A stretch of DNA of 64,000 nt from Microbacterium testaceum (GTDB lineage: Bacteria > Actinomycetota > Actinomycetes > Actinomycetales > Microbacteriaceae). The number at the start of each line of letters is the position of its first letter. The stretch's first letter is position 1. The notes below the pieces were generated by a model. The model had not been told where the DNA came from. It was given only the letters and a program-made list of their open reading frames with translations, and ran no database searches. The DNA lies in the NCBI RefSeq assembly GCF_006539145.1, contig NZ_BJML01000002.1, positions 408,484 through 472,483 on the forward strand, in the 5' to 3' direction. A program made the position numbers and the translations under genes. Below are positions 1 through 7,993 of this stretch, piece after piece.

Positions 1-254
1 TCCCTGCCGGGCATCTCGGCGGTGCCGGCTACCTCGACGCGTTGCACGGGCCGTTCCCCGACATGAGGTTCGTGCCCAGCGGCGGCGTCGATCCGGGCAG
101 CCTCGGCGACTACCTCCGACGTTCGTGGGTGCTCGCGGCGAGCGGCAGTTGGATGGTGCCGCGCGACGTGATCGCGCGCGGCGACTTCGACACGATCCGC
201 ACCGCGGCCGCCGACTGCGCCCGTATCCGCGACGACGTCCGGGCCGCCCGATGA
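1..254 (+). CDS. KDPG/KDPGal-type aldolase, C-terminal part (runs in from the left edge)
   Basis: The open frame continues from outside the window; its first full codon is at base 3. The visible end reads PAGHLGG, then GPFPD and RFVPSGGV, the phosphate-binding end of 2-dehydro-3-deoxy-phosphogluconate (or -galactonate) aldolase, which splits the phosphorylated keto-deoxy acid into pyruvate and glyceraldehyde 3-phosphate. The catalytic lysine would lie upstream and cannot be checked. Its TGA overlaps the ATG of the next gene, a keto-deoxy-acid kinase, which fits a kinase-aldolase pair. TTG 42 is an internal codon, not the start. Family call good, exact substrate unknown. Confidence 0.85.
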   Translation, partial: PAGHLGGAGYLDALHGPFPDMRFVPSGGVDPGSLGDYLRRSWVLAASGSWMVPRDVIARGDFDTIRTAAADCARIRDDVRAAR

Positions 255-1192
255 ACCGCGTGGTCACGCTCGGCGAGAGCATGGGACTGATCCTCGGCGA
301 CGGCGTGGGCGGCTGGGAGCATCAATCGCAGGCGCGCGTCGCGACCGGCGGAGCCGAGGGGAACACCGCGATCGGGCTGGCGCGGCTCGGCGTACCCGTC
401 ACCTGGCTCGGTCGCGTGGGCGATGACGCGCTGGGCCGCCGGGTCGTCGGAGACCTCCGCTCCGAGGGTGTCGACGTTCTCGCGCGCATCGACGGCGGAG
501 CGCCCACCGGACTCATGCTCAAGTCGACGCCGCGAGCCGGTGCCACCACCGTCGATTACTACCGGCGCGGGAGCGCGGGCAGCCGCCTCGCCGCAGCCGA
601 CCTCGACGAGCTGCCGCTGGGCGCCGGCGATATCCTGCACGTCACCGGCGTCACCCTCGCCCTGTCGGAGTCGGCGCGCGAAGCAGTGATCGTCGCGGTG
701 GATCGCGCGCGATCCGTCGGCGCCCTCGTCTCGTTCGCGGTCAATCACCGCAGCCGCCTCTGGGGGCACGCCGAGGCCGTCGAAGCGTACGCGTACGTCG
801 TCGCCCGCGCCGACATCGTCTTCGCCAGCGACGACGAAGCGCGGATGCTGCATCCCCACCCCGCCCCGGAGGACCTCGCCCGCGCGCTGGCGGACGCGGG
901 GCCGGCCGAGGCCATCGTGACTCGGGGAAGCGAGGGAGCCGTGGCATTCATCGACGGGGAACGGCGCCGTGTGGCCGCTCTGCCCATCACCGCCGTCGAC
1001 ACGGTCGGCGCCGGAGATGCGTTCGCCGCCGGCTACCTGTCCGAACGCTTCGCCGGCAGCGACGCCACCACCCGCCTGAACACGGCGGCGAGAGCCGGCG
1101 CCTACGCCTGTCTGCACCCCGGCGACTGGCAGGGCGGCATCCGCCGATCCGAACTCCACGGCGCCGAGTCCGCCGACCCCGTCGCCCGATGA
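251..1192 (+). CDS. PfkB-family sugar kinase, probably 2-keto-3-deoxygluconate kinase
   Basis: A 313-residue ribokinase/PfkB kinase. The N-terminal signature is GGAEGNTAIGLARLG near residues 33-47 and the C-terminal one is DTVGAGDAF near 249-257, whose last Asp is the expected catalytic base and whose GAG is the anion hole. Family members phosphorylate 2-keto-3-deoxy-sugar acids with ATP. The ATG at 251 overlaps the aldolase stop (ATGA), so translation is coupled and the longer in-frame extension to 125 is rejected. With the aldolase it would form the lower Entner-Doudoroff step for an imported sugar acid. Substrate is inferred from context only. Confidence 0.85.
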   Translation: MNRVVTLGESMGLILGDGVGGWEHQSQARVATGGAEGNTAIGLARLGVPVTWLGRVGDDALGRRVVGDLRSEGVDVLARIDGGAPTGLMLKSTPRAGATTVDYYRRGSAGSRLAAADLDELPLGAGDILHVTGVTLALSESAREAVIVAVDRARSVGALVSFAVNHRSRLWGHAEAVEAYAYVVARADIVFASDDEARMLHPHPAPEDLARALADAGPAEAIVTRGSEGAVAFIDGERRRVAALPITAVDTVGAGDAFAAGYLSERFAGSDATTRLNTAARAGAYACLHPGDWQGGIRRSELHGAESADPVAR

Positions 1193-1211
1193 TCCGCTCG
1201 AGGAGAACCGC

Positions 1212-2063
1212 ATGACCTTCGCCCGACTCGGTGCCCCCGGCGCCGAGATCCCTGCCCTGCGCCACGACGGCGTCGTCTACGACCTGCGGTCCCTGACCGC
1301 CGACATCGACGGGGCGTTCCTCTCCGCCGACGGACTCGTCCGCGCTCGCGCCGCCGTCGAGCGCGGCGAGCTGGCACATCTCCCGGGCGCCGAGGGGCTC
1401 CGCGTGGGCGCACCGATCGCTCCCCCGGGGAAGATCGTCTGCGTGGGGCTGAACTACCACGACCACGCCGCCGAGACGGGGGCGAGCGTCCCCGCCGAGC
1501 CGGTCGTGTTCATGAAGGACCCCTCGACGATCGTCGGTCCCTTCGACGACGTGCTCATCCCGCGCACGTCGACGAAGACGGACTGGGAGATCGAGCTCGG
1601 TGTCGTGATCGGCACCACCGCGCGCTATCTCTCCTCCCCCGACGACGCTCTCGCGTACGTGGCGGGGTACGTCGTGTCGCACGATGTATCGGAGCGGGAG
1701 TTCCAGCTCGAGCGCGGCGGGCAGTGGGACAAGGGCAAGAGCTGCGAGACGTTCAACCCGCTCGGGCCCGACCTGGTGCCGGCGACCGACGTCGCCGACC
1801 CGCAAGCACTGGGCCTCCGGCTGTGGGTGAACGGCGTCGAGCGGCAGAACGGCTCGACGGCGTCGCAGATCTTCTCCGTCGCGCACGTCATCTGGTACCT
1901 CTCGCAGTTCATGGTGCTGCGTCCCGGCGACCTGGTGAACACGGGAACGCCCGCGGGGGTCGCCCTCGGGATGCCCGACACGCCGTACCTTCGCGCCGGC
2001 GACGTCGTGGAGCTCGAGATCGACGGCCTCGGCCGCGCTCGTCAGACGATGGTGCAGGCATGA
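1212..2063 (+). CDS. Fumarylacetoacetate hydrolase (FAH) family protein
   Basis: A 283-residue FAH-fold enzyme with the family blocks GLNYHDHAAETG near residue 79, FMKDPSTIVGP, DWEIELGVVIG near 124 (acidic metal ligands), GYVVSHDVSER, and RPGDLVNTGTPAGV near the end. FAH enzymes hydrolyse C-C bonds next to a diketo group with a divalent metal. The start is fixed by GAGGAGAA about 6 nt before ATG 1212. It is followed, with an ATGA overlap, by an SDR. The FAH plus SDR pair is typical of the non-phosphorylating L-fuconate/L-rhamnonate type route (2,4-diketo-3-deoxy acid hydrolase), so that is the favoured role; ureidoglycolate lyase or fumarylpyruvate hydrolase are alternatives. Confidence 0.85.
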   Translation: MTFARLGAPGAEIPALRHDGVVYDLRSLTADIDGAFLSADGLVRARAAVERGELAHLPGAEGLRVGAPIAPPGKIVCVGLNYHDHAAETGASVPAEPVVFMKDPSTIVGPFDDVLIPRTSTKTDWEIELGVVIGTTARYLSSPDDALAYVAGYVVSHDVSEREFQLERGGQWDKGKSCETFNPLGPDLVPATDVADPQALGLRLWVNGVERQNGSTASQIFSVAHVIWYLSQFMVLRPGDLVNTGTPAGVALGMPDTPYLRAGDVVELEIDGLGRARQTMVQA

Positions 2064-2815
2064 GCACCGGGGAGTTCCGCGGGCTGGCCGTGGTCGTCAC
2101 CGGCGGAGCATCGGGCATCGGGCTCGCGACCGCGACGGCCTTCGCCGCCCGCGGGGCGCACGTCGCCGTTCTCGATCTCGTCACCGACGGTCTCGACGAC
2201 GATCTGGCCGGCTTCCACGCCGACGTGACCGACCGGGAGTCGGTGGATGCCGCGATGGCGGCCGTCGCAGAAAGATTCGGCGGGGTCGACGTCTTGGTGA
2301 ACAGCGCCGGCGTGAGCTGCGTCGGAACCGTCGAGGAGGCGACCGAGGCCGACTGGGACCGCGTGCTCGACATCAACGTGCGCGGCACGGCCCGTGCCTG
2401 CGCCGCAGCGCTGCCGTACCTCACGCACTCGGAGCACGCGTCGATCGTCAACGTGTGCTCGATCGGGGCCATGAACGGTCTGCCCCGGCGCGCCGTCTAC
2501 AACGCCTCGAAGGGTGCGATCCTCTCGCTCACCTACGCGATGGCCACCGACCATGTGCGCGAGGGCGTGCGGGTGAATTGCGTGAGCCCCGGCACCGTCT
2601 CGACGCCCTTCGTCGAGCGGATGCTGCAAGACTTCCCCGACCCCGTGGCCGAGCGCGCCACTCTCGACGCCCGCCAGGCGACGGGGCGGATGGTCACGCC
2701 CGCCGAAGTCGCCGGCGCGATCATGTATCTCGCGAGTCCGAGCGCGGGCTCGACGACCGGCACCGCGCTCGAGGTCGACGGGGGCGTGACGCATCTGCGG
2801 GTGCGGCCGCAGTAG
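2060..2815 (+). CDS. SDR-family dehydrogenase, possibly 2-keto-3-deoxy-acid dehydrogenase
   Basis: A 251-residue classical short-chain dehydrogenase. It shows the cofactor loop TGGASGIG near residues 14-21, D after strand 2 (VLDLV, suggesting NAD rather than NADP), NSAG, and the catalytic YNASK near 148-152, followed by VNCVSPGTVSTPF. ATG 2060 overlaps the FAH stop, so the two are translationally coupled and probably act on consecutive intermediates: oxidation of the keto-deoxy acid to a 2,4-diketo acid, then hydrolysis. The stop lies 7 bp from the end of the convergent UbiA gene. Substrate is inferred from the operon. Confidence 0.85.
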   Translation: MSTGEFRGLAVVVTGGASGIGLATATAFAARGAHVAVLDLVTDGLDDDLAGFHADVTDRESVDAAMAAVAERFGGVDVLVNSAGVSCVGTVEEATEADWDRVLDINVRGTARACAAALPYLTHSEHASIVNVCSIGAMNGLPRRAVYNASKGAILSLTYAMATDHVREGVRVNCVSPGTVSTPFVERMLQDFPDPVAERATLDARQATGRMVTPAEVAGAIMYLASPSAGSTTGTALEVDGGVTHLRVRPQ

Positions 2816-2821
2816 GCGAGC

Positions 2822-3649
2822 TCAGGCGACGACCAGCTGCGCGGCGAGGAGCAGCGCCGCCAACATGGTCAATCGGAACACCGCCCGCCCGGGCGGCCGC
2901 ACGAACACCAGCGCCACGGCGCCGACCGCGACCGCTGCGACCGCGGCGAGGAAGACGACGCCGGCGATCGTGGCATCCGTGCCGGCGAACACGGCGACCG
3001 CTCCGACGACGATCCCGCACGCGGCGATCACCGTAGACGCCCGCGCTCCCAGACGGTGCGGAAGTCCGCGCACCCCGGTGCGCCGGTCGTCGTCGAGGTC
3101 GCGCACGACATTCGTCAGGTGGACGGCGGCTCCGAGGGCCGCCCCCGCGAGAGATGCCCACCACGCGGCGAGCGCGGGCGGCGAGAGACTCAGGGTCGCG
3201 AACGAGGGGAAGAACCCGAAGCTCACGACGAAGGGCACGATCGACAGCGGCGTCGATTTGAGACCCGCGTTGTACGCCCAGGCGGATGCGAGCGCGACGG
3301 CATGGGCGGCCACGAGAGCCGGTCCGAGGGGCAGCGACAGGGCGATGGCGAGGATCGCGGATGCCACGGCCACCCCGAGCGCGCGCTCCGGCGTCACCGC
3401 TCCCCCGGCGATCGGCTTGTCGGTACGACCGACCGCCGCGTCGCGCGCGCCGTCGATCGCGTCGTTCGAGAGCCCGACGGAGACCTGACCAGCGAAGACG
3501 GCGACGACGAGCACCGCCAAGCGCCACGGCTCGACGCCCGCCGCGATGCCAAGGGCCAGCGCGAGGACGGTGACCACGAGGGTCGGGCCCGGGTGGGTGG
3601 CACCCCAGAGCGAGCGCACGAGGGGCGGCTCGACCGCGGCATCCGTCAC
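2822..3649 (-). CDS. UbiA-family prenyltransferase, membrane protein
   Basis: A 275-residue polytopic membrane protein with eight to nine hydrophobic segments. Both aspartate-rich UbiA motifs are present: NDAIDGARD at residues 62-70 and NVVRDLDDD at 180-188, which bind the Mg-prenyl diphosphate. The family transfers prenyl chains to aromatic or other acceptors (menaquinone, heme O, lipids); the acceptor cannot be told here and no pathway partner is adjacent. The start is GTG at 3649, preceded by TAGCGT at exactly 6 nt and by no Shine-Dalgarno, so the mRNA is probably leaderless. Its promoter region abuts the heat-shock operators of the divergent hsp20. Confidence 0.85.
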   Translation of the reverse strand: MTDAAVEPPLVRSLWGATHPGPTLVVTVLALALGIAAGVEPWRLAVLVVAVFAGQVSVGLSNDAIDGARDAAVGRTDKPIAGGAVTPERALGVAVASAILAIALSLPLGPALVAAHAVALASAWAYNAGLKSTPLSIVPFVVSFGFFPSFATLSLSPPALAAWWASLAGAALGAAVHLTNVVRDLDDDRRTGVRGLPHRLGARASTVIAACGIVVGAVAVFAGTDATIAGVVFLAAVAAVAVGAVALVFVRPPGRAVFRLTMLAALLLAAQLVVA

Positions 3650-3655
3650 CCCCCG

Positions 3656-3661
3656 ACGCTA
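3656..3661 (-). promoter_or_regulatory. -10 box of a leaderless promoter (UbiA gene)
   Basis: TAGCGT on the minus strand, 6 nt before the GTG start, so transcription should begin at or next to the start codon. Confidence 0.5.
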
Positions 3662-3697
3662 CCGCGCCGAGGGCGGGATCGGCCGCGCGTTCGCCTC

Positions 3698-3724
3698 TTG
3701 GCACTCTGTCCACCCGAGTGCTAA
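3698..3724 (+). promoter_or_regulatory. CIRCE-type operator (HrcA site) upstream of hsp20
   Basis: TTGGCACTC, nine bases, then GAGTGCTAA. The established CIRCE consensus is TTAGCACTC-N9-GAGTGCTAA, so only one base differs (A to G in the left arm). It lies 82 bp before the hsp20 ATG, directly before a HAIR-like element. Confidence 0.85.
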
Positions 3725-3733
3725 TCTCGTCGC

Positions 3734-3756
3734 AGTTGAGTCGCTTCGGCTCAACT
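3734..3756 (+). promoter_or_regulatory. HAIR-type operator (HspR site) upstream of hsp20
   Basis: AGTTGAG, nine bases, CTCAACT: an inverted repeat whose core TTGAG-N9-CTCAA equals the HspR-associated inverted repeat (CTTGAGT-N7-ACTCAAG) apart from the outermost bases and one inner base. It starts 9 bp after the CIRCE element, so HrcA and HspR may both control the gene. Confidence 0.75.
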
Positions 3757-3805
3757 TCAGAACCTCGGGATGCCAGATCCCGGACGATCGAAAAGGAGAA
3801 CGACC

Positions 3806-4261
3806 ATGGCCACCTACGACCCCTTCAGAGACCTCGACCGCCTCGCGTCGACGCTCCTCGACGCCCGCCGCGGCGGTGGTCCGCGACGGATGCCGATGGA
3901 CCTCTATCGCGACGGCGACCACTACGTCCTGGCCGCCGACCTGCCCGGCGTCGACCCCGGCTCGGTCGACATCGACGTCGACGGTCAGCTGCTGACGATC
4001 CGCGCCGAGCGCACCCTGGGCTCGGGCGAGGGGGTGAAGTGGATCACCCGCGAGCGCGAGACGGCCTCGTTCGTCCGCCAGCTCAATCTCGGCCAGGGCA
4101 TCGACACCGACGGCATCAGCGCGTCGTACCGCAACGGCGTGCTCTCCGTGACGATTCCGGTCAGCGAGAAGGCGAAGCCGCGCCGCATCGCCGTCTCGAC
4201 CGACGACGGCGACGGCGTCATCGAGGCGCACGAGAGCACCCCTCAGCCCATCGAGCAGTAG
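3806..4261 (+). CDS. Hsp20/alpha-crystallin small heat-shock protein
   Basis: A 151-residue small heat-shock protein, an ATP-independent holdase for unfolding proteins. It begins MATYDPFRDLDRL, carries the alpha-crystallin domain at about residues 29-130 (LPGVDPGSVDIDVDGQLLTIRAER and the late GVLSVTIPV strand) and ends with a short tail. The start at 3806 follows AAGGAG at 3793; the upstream in-frame ATG 3770 lacks a ribosome site and would place a nonconserved tail in front. The upstream region holds a near-perfect CIRCE and a HAIR-like repeat, so heat induction by loss of both HrcA and HspR repression is likely. A strong hairpin follows the stop. Confidence 0.95.
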   Translation: MATYDPFRDLDRLASTLLDARRGGGPRRMPMDLYRDGDHYVLAADLPGVDPGSVDIDVDGQLLTIRAERTLGSGEGVKWITRERETASFVRQLNLGQGIDTDGISASYRNGVLSVTIPVSEKAKPRRIAVSTDDGDGVIEAHESTPQPIEQ

Positions 4262-4341
4262 GGCACGAGCCGCGAGCGCGGCCCGGCCGCGCGGCCGCGC
4301 TCTGCCTCCGCTTCGGGACCATCGGCGCGGCGCCCGCGGCA

Positions 4342-4378
4342 CCATGCCCCGGGCGCCGCGATCGGGCCCGGGGCATGG
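4342..4378. terminator. Hairpin between convergent genes, probable bidirectional terminator
   Basis: A perfect 13-bp stem (CCATGCCCCGGGC at 4342-4354 with its complement at 4366-4378) and an 11-nt loop, between the hsp20 stop and the convergent acidic gene. No clear U tract, as is usual in high-GC actinobacteria. Confidence 0.7.
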
Positions 4379-4386
4379 CGGAGGGG

Positions 4387-4746
4387 TCAGAGGTCTTCGG
4401 GGGCGAGGTCGCCCTGGCCCTCTTCGCCGAGTTCGACCACGCCCGGGTCCTCTCCCTGCGAGTCGGTCCCGGTGGATTCGGGATGGATGTCCTCGAGCGG
4501 GATGTCGCTGTCGTCCGCGGGAATCTCGGCCGGATCGGCACCCGTGGCGGTCGCCGGGTTGATATCGGCCGGGTCCGCCCCCTCGTCGAGGGCGTTCGTG
4601 GCGTCCCACTCCGCCTGGGCGGGGTCGAGCGCGGGGTCGGGCTCGATGGACGTGTCGCCGTCGCGAAGGGGCTGCACGGCGGCGATGCCCGCGTCGGCGG
4701 CCGGGTTCGTCGCGTCGGGGGTCGGGTCGATCGAAGCGTCGCTCAT
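4387..4746 (-). CDS. Small acidic, probably disordered protein (119 aa), function unknown
   Basis: Starts MSDASIDPTPDATNPAAD and is dominated by D, E, A, P and G with almost no K, R, C or aromatic residues except one W. No domain or membrane segment is visible; it should be an unfolded, strongly negative protein. The start at 4746 follows AAAGGA about 8 nt upstream; the longer frame to 5166 has no ribosome site and crosses the divergent promoter region. It is convergent with hsp20, sharing a hairpin. Two other small acidic proteins occur at 7994 and 13862. I do not recognise a family. Confidence 0.7.
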   Translation of the reverse strand: MSDASIDPTPDATNPAADAGIAAVQPLRDGDTSIEPDPALDPAQAEWDATNALDEGADPADINPATATGADPAEIPADDSDIPLEDIHPESTGTDSQGEDPGVVELGEEGQGDLAPEDL

Positions 4747-4829
4747 GAGGGGTCCTTTCGTGGCACGCGCGTCACCGCCGGGAACGGCGGTCTTCTCATC
4801 CAACGGGGCGCTCCGCCTCGAGCCCCGGG

Positions 4830-4955
4830 CCTTGACACGTGCGTCCCCGCTTTCGTACGAGCACCGCGAGCGAAGTCGTCCCGGACGCCCCCGGTCGACG
4901 AGGGGCCCCCGGTCGTCCACGTGAGGCGTCGTCCGCGGGACCGGTGGTGTCAAGG
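4830..4955. repeat. CCTTGACAC / GTGTCAAGG inverted pair in a divergent promoter region
   Basis: CCTTGACAC at 4830-4838 and its exact complement at 4947-4955, between the acidic gene (minus) and the SQR-like gene (plus). The left copy could serve as a -35 box (TTGACA, 18 nt, TACGAG) for the plus gene. A similar pair lies at 13758-13798. The rest of the 262-bp intergenic stretch shows nothing recognisable. Confidence 0.35.
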
Positions 4956-5008
4956 CACTGGTCGGGCACCGCGCGAGGCCGCACCGTGAGGGAAACGAGA
5001 GGATTCCC

Positions 5009-6202
5009 ATGACCGACTCCCCGCGCATCGTCGTGATCGGCGGCGGAAACGCCGGCCTGTCCGTCGCCGGGCGCCTGCACCGGCTGCGCCTCGGCGACAT
5101 CACCGTCATCGAACCGCGCACGATCCACGTCTTCGCCCCCCTCCAGTCGCACATCGCCGGCGGCACCGCGCGCGCCTCGGAGGCCGCACGGAATCAGGCC
5201 GACGTCATCCCTGCGGGAGTGCGATGGCTGCGCGACGAAGTGTTCACCGTGGATGCCGAGGCCCGCCGCGTCCACCTCGTCTCAGGCGGACACCTCGACT
5301 ACGACCAGCTCGTGGTCAGCGCGGGCATGCGCATGGCGTGGGAGCAGATCCCGGGTCTGCCCGAAGCGATGGCCGCCCCCAGCGGCATCTCGAACTACGA
5401 CTACGAGCTCGCCGCGAAAGCGTCGCCGGTGCTCCGTAACCTCCGCTCGGGCACGGTCGTCTTCACCCAACCGCCCGAGCCTGCCTCGTGCGGAGCGGCC
5501 GCCCAGAAACCGATGTACCTCGCGTGCGACTGGTGGCGGGCGATCGGGGTGCGCGACGACCTCCGCGTGGTGTTCGTGTGCCCGGATCCCGTGCCCTTCG
5601 GCATCCCGGCCGTCGACGACGAACTCCGCCCCACACTCGACGCATACGACATCGAGGTGCGTTACAGCCGGGACGTTCGACGAGTGGATGCCGACTCCCG
5701 CACGCTCGTGATCGGTCGCGGCGATGCGGAAGAGACGTTGGCGTACGACGTGCTGCACGCTGTGCCTCCGCAGCGAGCACCGGAATGGATCGCGGGCAGC
5801 GGCCTCGCGGCATCCGATGATCCGCACGGCTTCGTCGATGTCGATCCCGAGACCCTGCAGCACACCCGCCACCCGGAGGTCTGGGCCATCGGCGATGCCG
5901 CCACCGTCGCGACGCGGCGCTCGGGCGGGGCGATCCGCCCGCAGGCCAAAGTGCTCGTCAGGAACATGAGGGCCGCGCTCGCGGGGCGTGCGCCCTCGGC
6001 GACGTACGACGGCTACAGCGTCGTGCCGTTCACCGTCTCGCGCGGCACGGTCGTCTTCGCCGAGTTCGACCGGAAGGGTCGGCTGAAGCCGACCGTGCCG
6101 TTCTGGCGCTCGCTGTATCGCGAGCGCCGCCTGTCGTGGATCGCCGATCGTCGCGTCCTCCCGTGGGTGTACTGGCACCTCATCCTGCGCGGGCGGGCAT
6201 GA
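5009..6202 (+). CDS. SQR-like NAD(P)/FAD-dependent flavoprotein
   Basis: A 397-residue two-dinucleotide-fold flavoprotein. The FAD motif is GGGNAG at residues 11-16 and the second FAD motif is WAIGDAA. Overall pattern and the block SCGAAAQKPMYLAC (C161, C173) match type II sulfide:quinone oxidoreductase (SQOR) and relatives, which oxidise sulfide and pass electrons to quinone at the membrane surface. In human SQOR the second redox cysteine lies in a YDGYTSCP block; here the equivalent reads YDGYSVVP, so that cysteine is missing. The start at 5009 follows GAGAGG. It stands alone with no persulfide dioxygenase or rhodanese nearby. Fold certain, sulfide activity doubtful. Confidence 0.8.
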   Translation: MTDSPRIVVIGGGNAGLSVAGRLHRLRLGDITVIEPRTIHVFAPLQSHIAGGTARASEAARNQADVIPAGVRWLRDEVFTVDAEARRVHLVSGGHLDYDQLVVSAGMRMAWEQIPGLPEAMAAPSGISNYDYELAAKASPVLRNLRSGTVVFTQPPEPASCGAAAQKPMYLACDWWRAIGVRDDLRVVFVCPDPVPFGIPAVDDELRPTLDAYDIEVRYSRDVRRVDADSRTLVIGRGDAEETLAYDVLHAVPPQRAPEWIAGSGLAASDDPHGFVDVDPETLQHTRHPEVWAIGDAATVATRRSGGAIRPQAKVLVRNMRAALAGRAPSATYDGYSVVPFTVSRGTVVFAEFDRKGRLKPTVPFWRSLYRERRLSWIADRRVLPWVYWHLILRGRA

Positions 6203-6357
6203 CGCGGGCGCTGCCTCCGACCCCCCTCACGCCATGGGTCCAGACCACACGCCTGCGCGTATAGGGCACGAACGCGGATCCCTCAACCCCGGGGTCGGGT
6301 CGGCGGCATCGGTCGAAGACTGAGATCAGCCCCGGAAATCACCGAGAAGAGGACACC

Positions 6358-6810
6358 ATGGCACAGGTCATCGAAACCATCGACGTCAACGTTCCCGTCC
6401 GCGTCGCGTACAACCAGTGGACGCAGTTCGAGGAGTTCCCGCACTTCATGAGCTTCGTGGAGTCCATCACGCAGAAGAGCGACACCCTGACGCACTGGAA
6501 GGTGAAGATCGCCGGTGCCGAGCGCGAGTTCGACGCCGAGATCACCGAACAGCACCCCGACGAGCGCGTCGCGTGGAACAGCGTGGGCGGCGACGAGAAC
6601 CACGCCGGAGTCGTGACCTTCCACCGTCTCTCGGACGATGAGACGCGCGTCACGGTCCAGATCGACTGGGCGCCCACCGGCGTCCTCGAGAAGCTCGGCG
6701 CGGCGTTCGGCGCGGACGACCACTCGGTCAAGAAGGACCTCGAAAACTTCAAGAAGTACATCGAGTCGCGCGGTGCCGAGTCCGGCGCCTGGCGCGGCGA
6801 CGTCAGCTGA
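6358..6810 (+). CDS. SRPBCC-family (START/Bet v1-like) protein
   Basis: A 150-residue single-domain protein of the polyketide cyclase/dehydrase type: N-terminal ETIDVNVPVRVAYNQWTQFEEFPHFM, then alternating strands and a C-terminal amphipathic helix with KKDLENFKKYIESRG. The fold holds a hydrophobic ligand in a helix-grip cavity; nothing in the sequence names the ligand. ATG 6358 follows GAGAAGAGG. Short versions like this are common in actinobacteria and often travel with stress genes. A strong terminator follows 18 bp after the stop. Confidence 0.85.
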   Translation: MAQVIETIDVNVPVRVAYNQWTQFEEFPHFMSFVESITQKSDTLTHWKVKIAGAEREFDAEITEQHPDERVAWNSVGGDENHAGVVTFHRLSDDETRVTVQIDWAPTGVLEKLGAAFGADDHSVKKDLENFKKYIESRGAESGAWRGDVS

Positions 6811-6827
6811 CGTCGCGCGATGAGAGA

Positions 6828-6863
6828 AGCCGGGTCCGTCCGTGAGGGACGGGCCCGGCTTTC
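6828..6863. terminator. Rho-independent-type hairpin shared by convergent genes
   Basis: A 14- to 15-bp stem beginning AGCCGGGTCCGTCC with loop GTGA and its near-perfect complement (one G-T pair), followed by TTT. Sits between the SRPBCC gene and the convergent aldo/keto reductase. Confidence 0.8.
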
Positions 6864-6875
6864 GTCATGTGCGGG

Positions 6876-7868
6876 TCACCACTGCGGGTGGATCTCCGCC
6901 CGGAGGCGACGGTCGTAGACCTCGCGCACCAGGGTGTCGAAGGCCCCGAGGTCGAAACCTCCGTCGAGCAGTTCCGCCGCCTGGGCGTTGGCCGCCGCCT
7001 GGTCGATCGAGCGCGCACCCGGGATCACCGAGGTGACGCCCTCGCGCGAGGCGATCCACGCGAGAGTCGCGGCCGGCAACGTCACGCCCTCGGGAAGCGC
7101 CGCCTTCAGCTCGTCGGCCGCGGCCACGCCCTCGTCGAAGGGCACACCCGAGAACGTCTCGCCCTTGTCGAAGGCCTCGCCGTTGCGGTTGTAGGTGCGG
7201 TGGTCGTTCGCGTCGAAGGTCGTCGAGCGCGTGTACTTCCCCGAGAGCAGACCGCTGGCGAGCGGCACCCGTGCGAACACCGCGACGTTCTTCTCGGCCG
7301 CGAGGGGCAGCACCTCGTCGAGCGGCTTGAGGCGGAACGGGTTGAAGATGATCTGCAGGTTGGTGAGGTTCGGCCGGGTCAGGGCCGACAGGGCCTGATC
7401 CATGGTCTCGACCGAGGCACCGTAGGCGGCGATCACGCCCTCCGACACGAGCTGGTCGAGAGCGTCCCACGTCGCGTCGTCGTCGATGACCGCCGACGGC
7501 GGGCAGTGCAGCTGCACCAGGTCGAGCGTCTCGGTGTCGAGCAGGCGCCGCGAACGGTCGAGCCAGCCGCGGAAGTTCTCGATGACGTAGTTCTCGGGAA
7601 CCTGGTCTTCGCGGCGACCCATCTTGGTCGCCACGGTGATGTCGTCGGCACCCCGCTCCTTCAGGAACGACCCGACGATCTGCTCCGACCGACCGTCTCC
7701 GTAGACGTCGGCGGTGTCGAAGAGGGTGACGCCGGCGTCTGCCGAGGCCGCCAGGACGGCGCGCGCGTCGTCTTCGCTGACGTCGCCCCAGTCGGCGCCG
7801 AGCTGCCAGGTGCCGAGACCGACGGCCGAGACCCGACGGCCGGTTCGGGAGAGAGGGCGCTGCTGCAT
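6876..7868 (-). CDS. Aldo/keto reductase
   Basis: A 330-residue TIM-barrel NADPH-dependent oxidoreductase. The catalytic tetrad is visible: D51 and Y56 (FDTADVYG), K82 (ATKMG) and H121 (LVQLH). The C-terminal SVIPGARSIDQ block is the usual NADP-phosphate-binding region. ATG 7868 is preceded by AAGGAA, and a TAGGCT -10-like box lies about 31 nt upstream. It faces the SRPBCC gene across a terminator and is divergent from a small acidic gene. Substrate unknown; general carbonyl detoxification is the default expectation. Confidence 0.9.
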   Translation of the reverse strand: MQQRPLSRTGRRVSAVGLGTWQLGADWGDVSEDDARAVLAASADAGVTLFDTADVYGDGRSEQIVGSFLKERGADDITVATKMGRREDQVPENYVIENFRGWLDRSRRLLDTETLDLVQLHCPPSAVIDDDATWDALDQLVSEGVIAAYGASVETMDQALSALTRPNLTNLQIIFNPFRLKPLDEVLPLAAEKNVAVFARVPLASGLLSGKYTRSTTFDANDHRTYNRNGEAFDKGETFSGVPFDEGVAAADELKAALPEGVTLPAATLAWIASREGVTSVIPGARSIDQAAANAQAAELLDGGFDLGAFDTLVREVYDRRLRAEIHPQW

Positions 7869-7993
7869 TGCGGTTTCCTTTCGAAGCGTGAGTCGAGCCT
7901 AACCAGACCGTCCGACATCGCGGGCCGCGTCAACCCCGTCCGATCGCGGGCGCGGCGCGCCTAGCGTGGCGGCACACCCACGGAAGGAACACC

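Noticed and set aside
110..1213. Minus-strand frame opposite the aldolase and kinase genes
   Set aside because: No ribosome site or motif; opposite strand genes have clear signatures.
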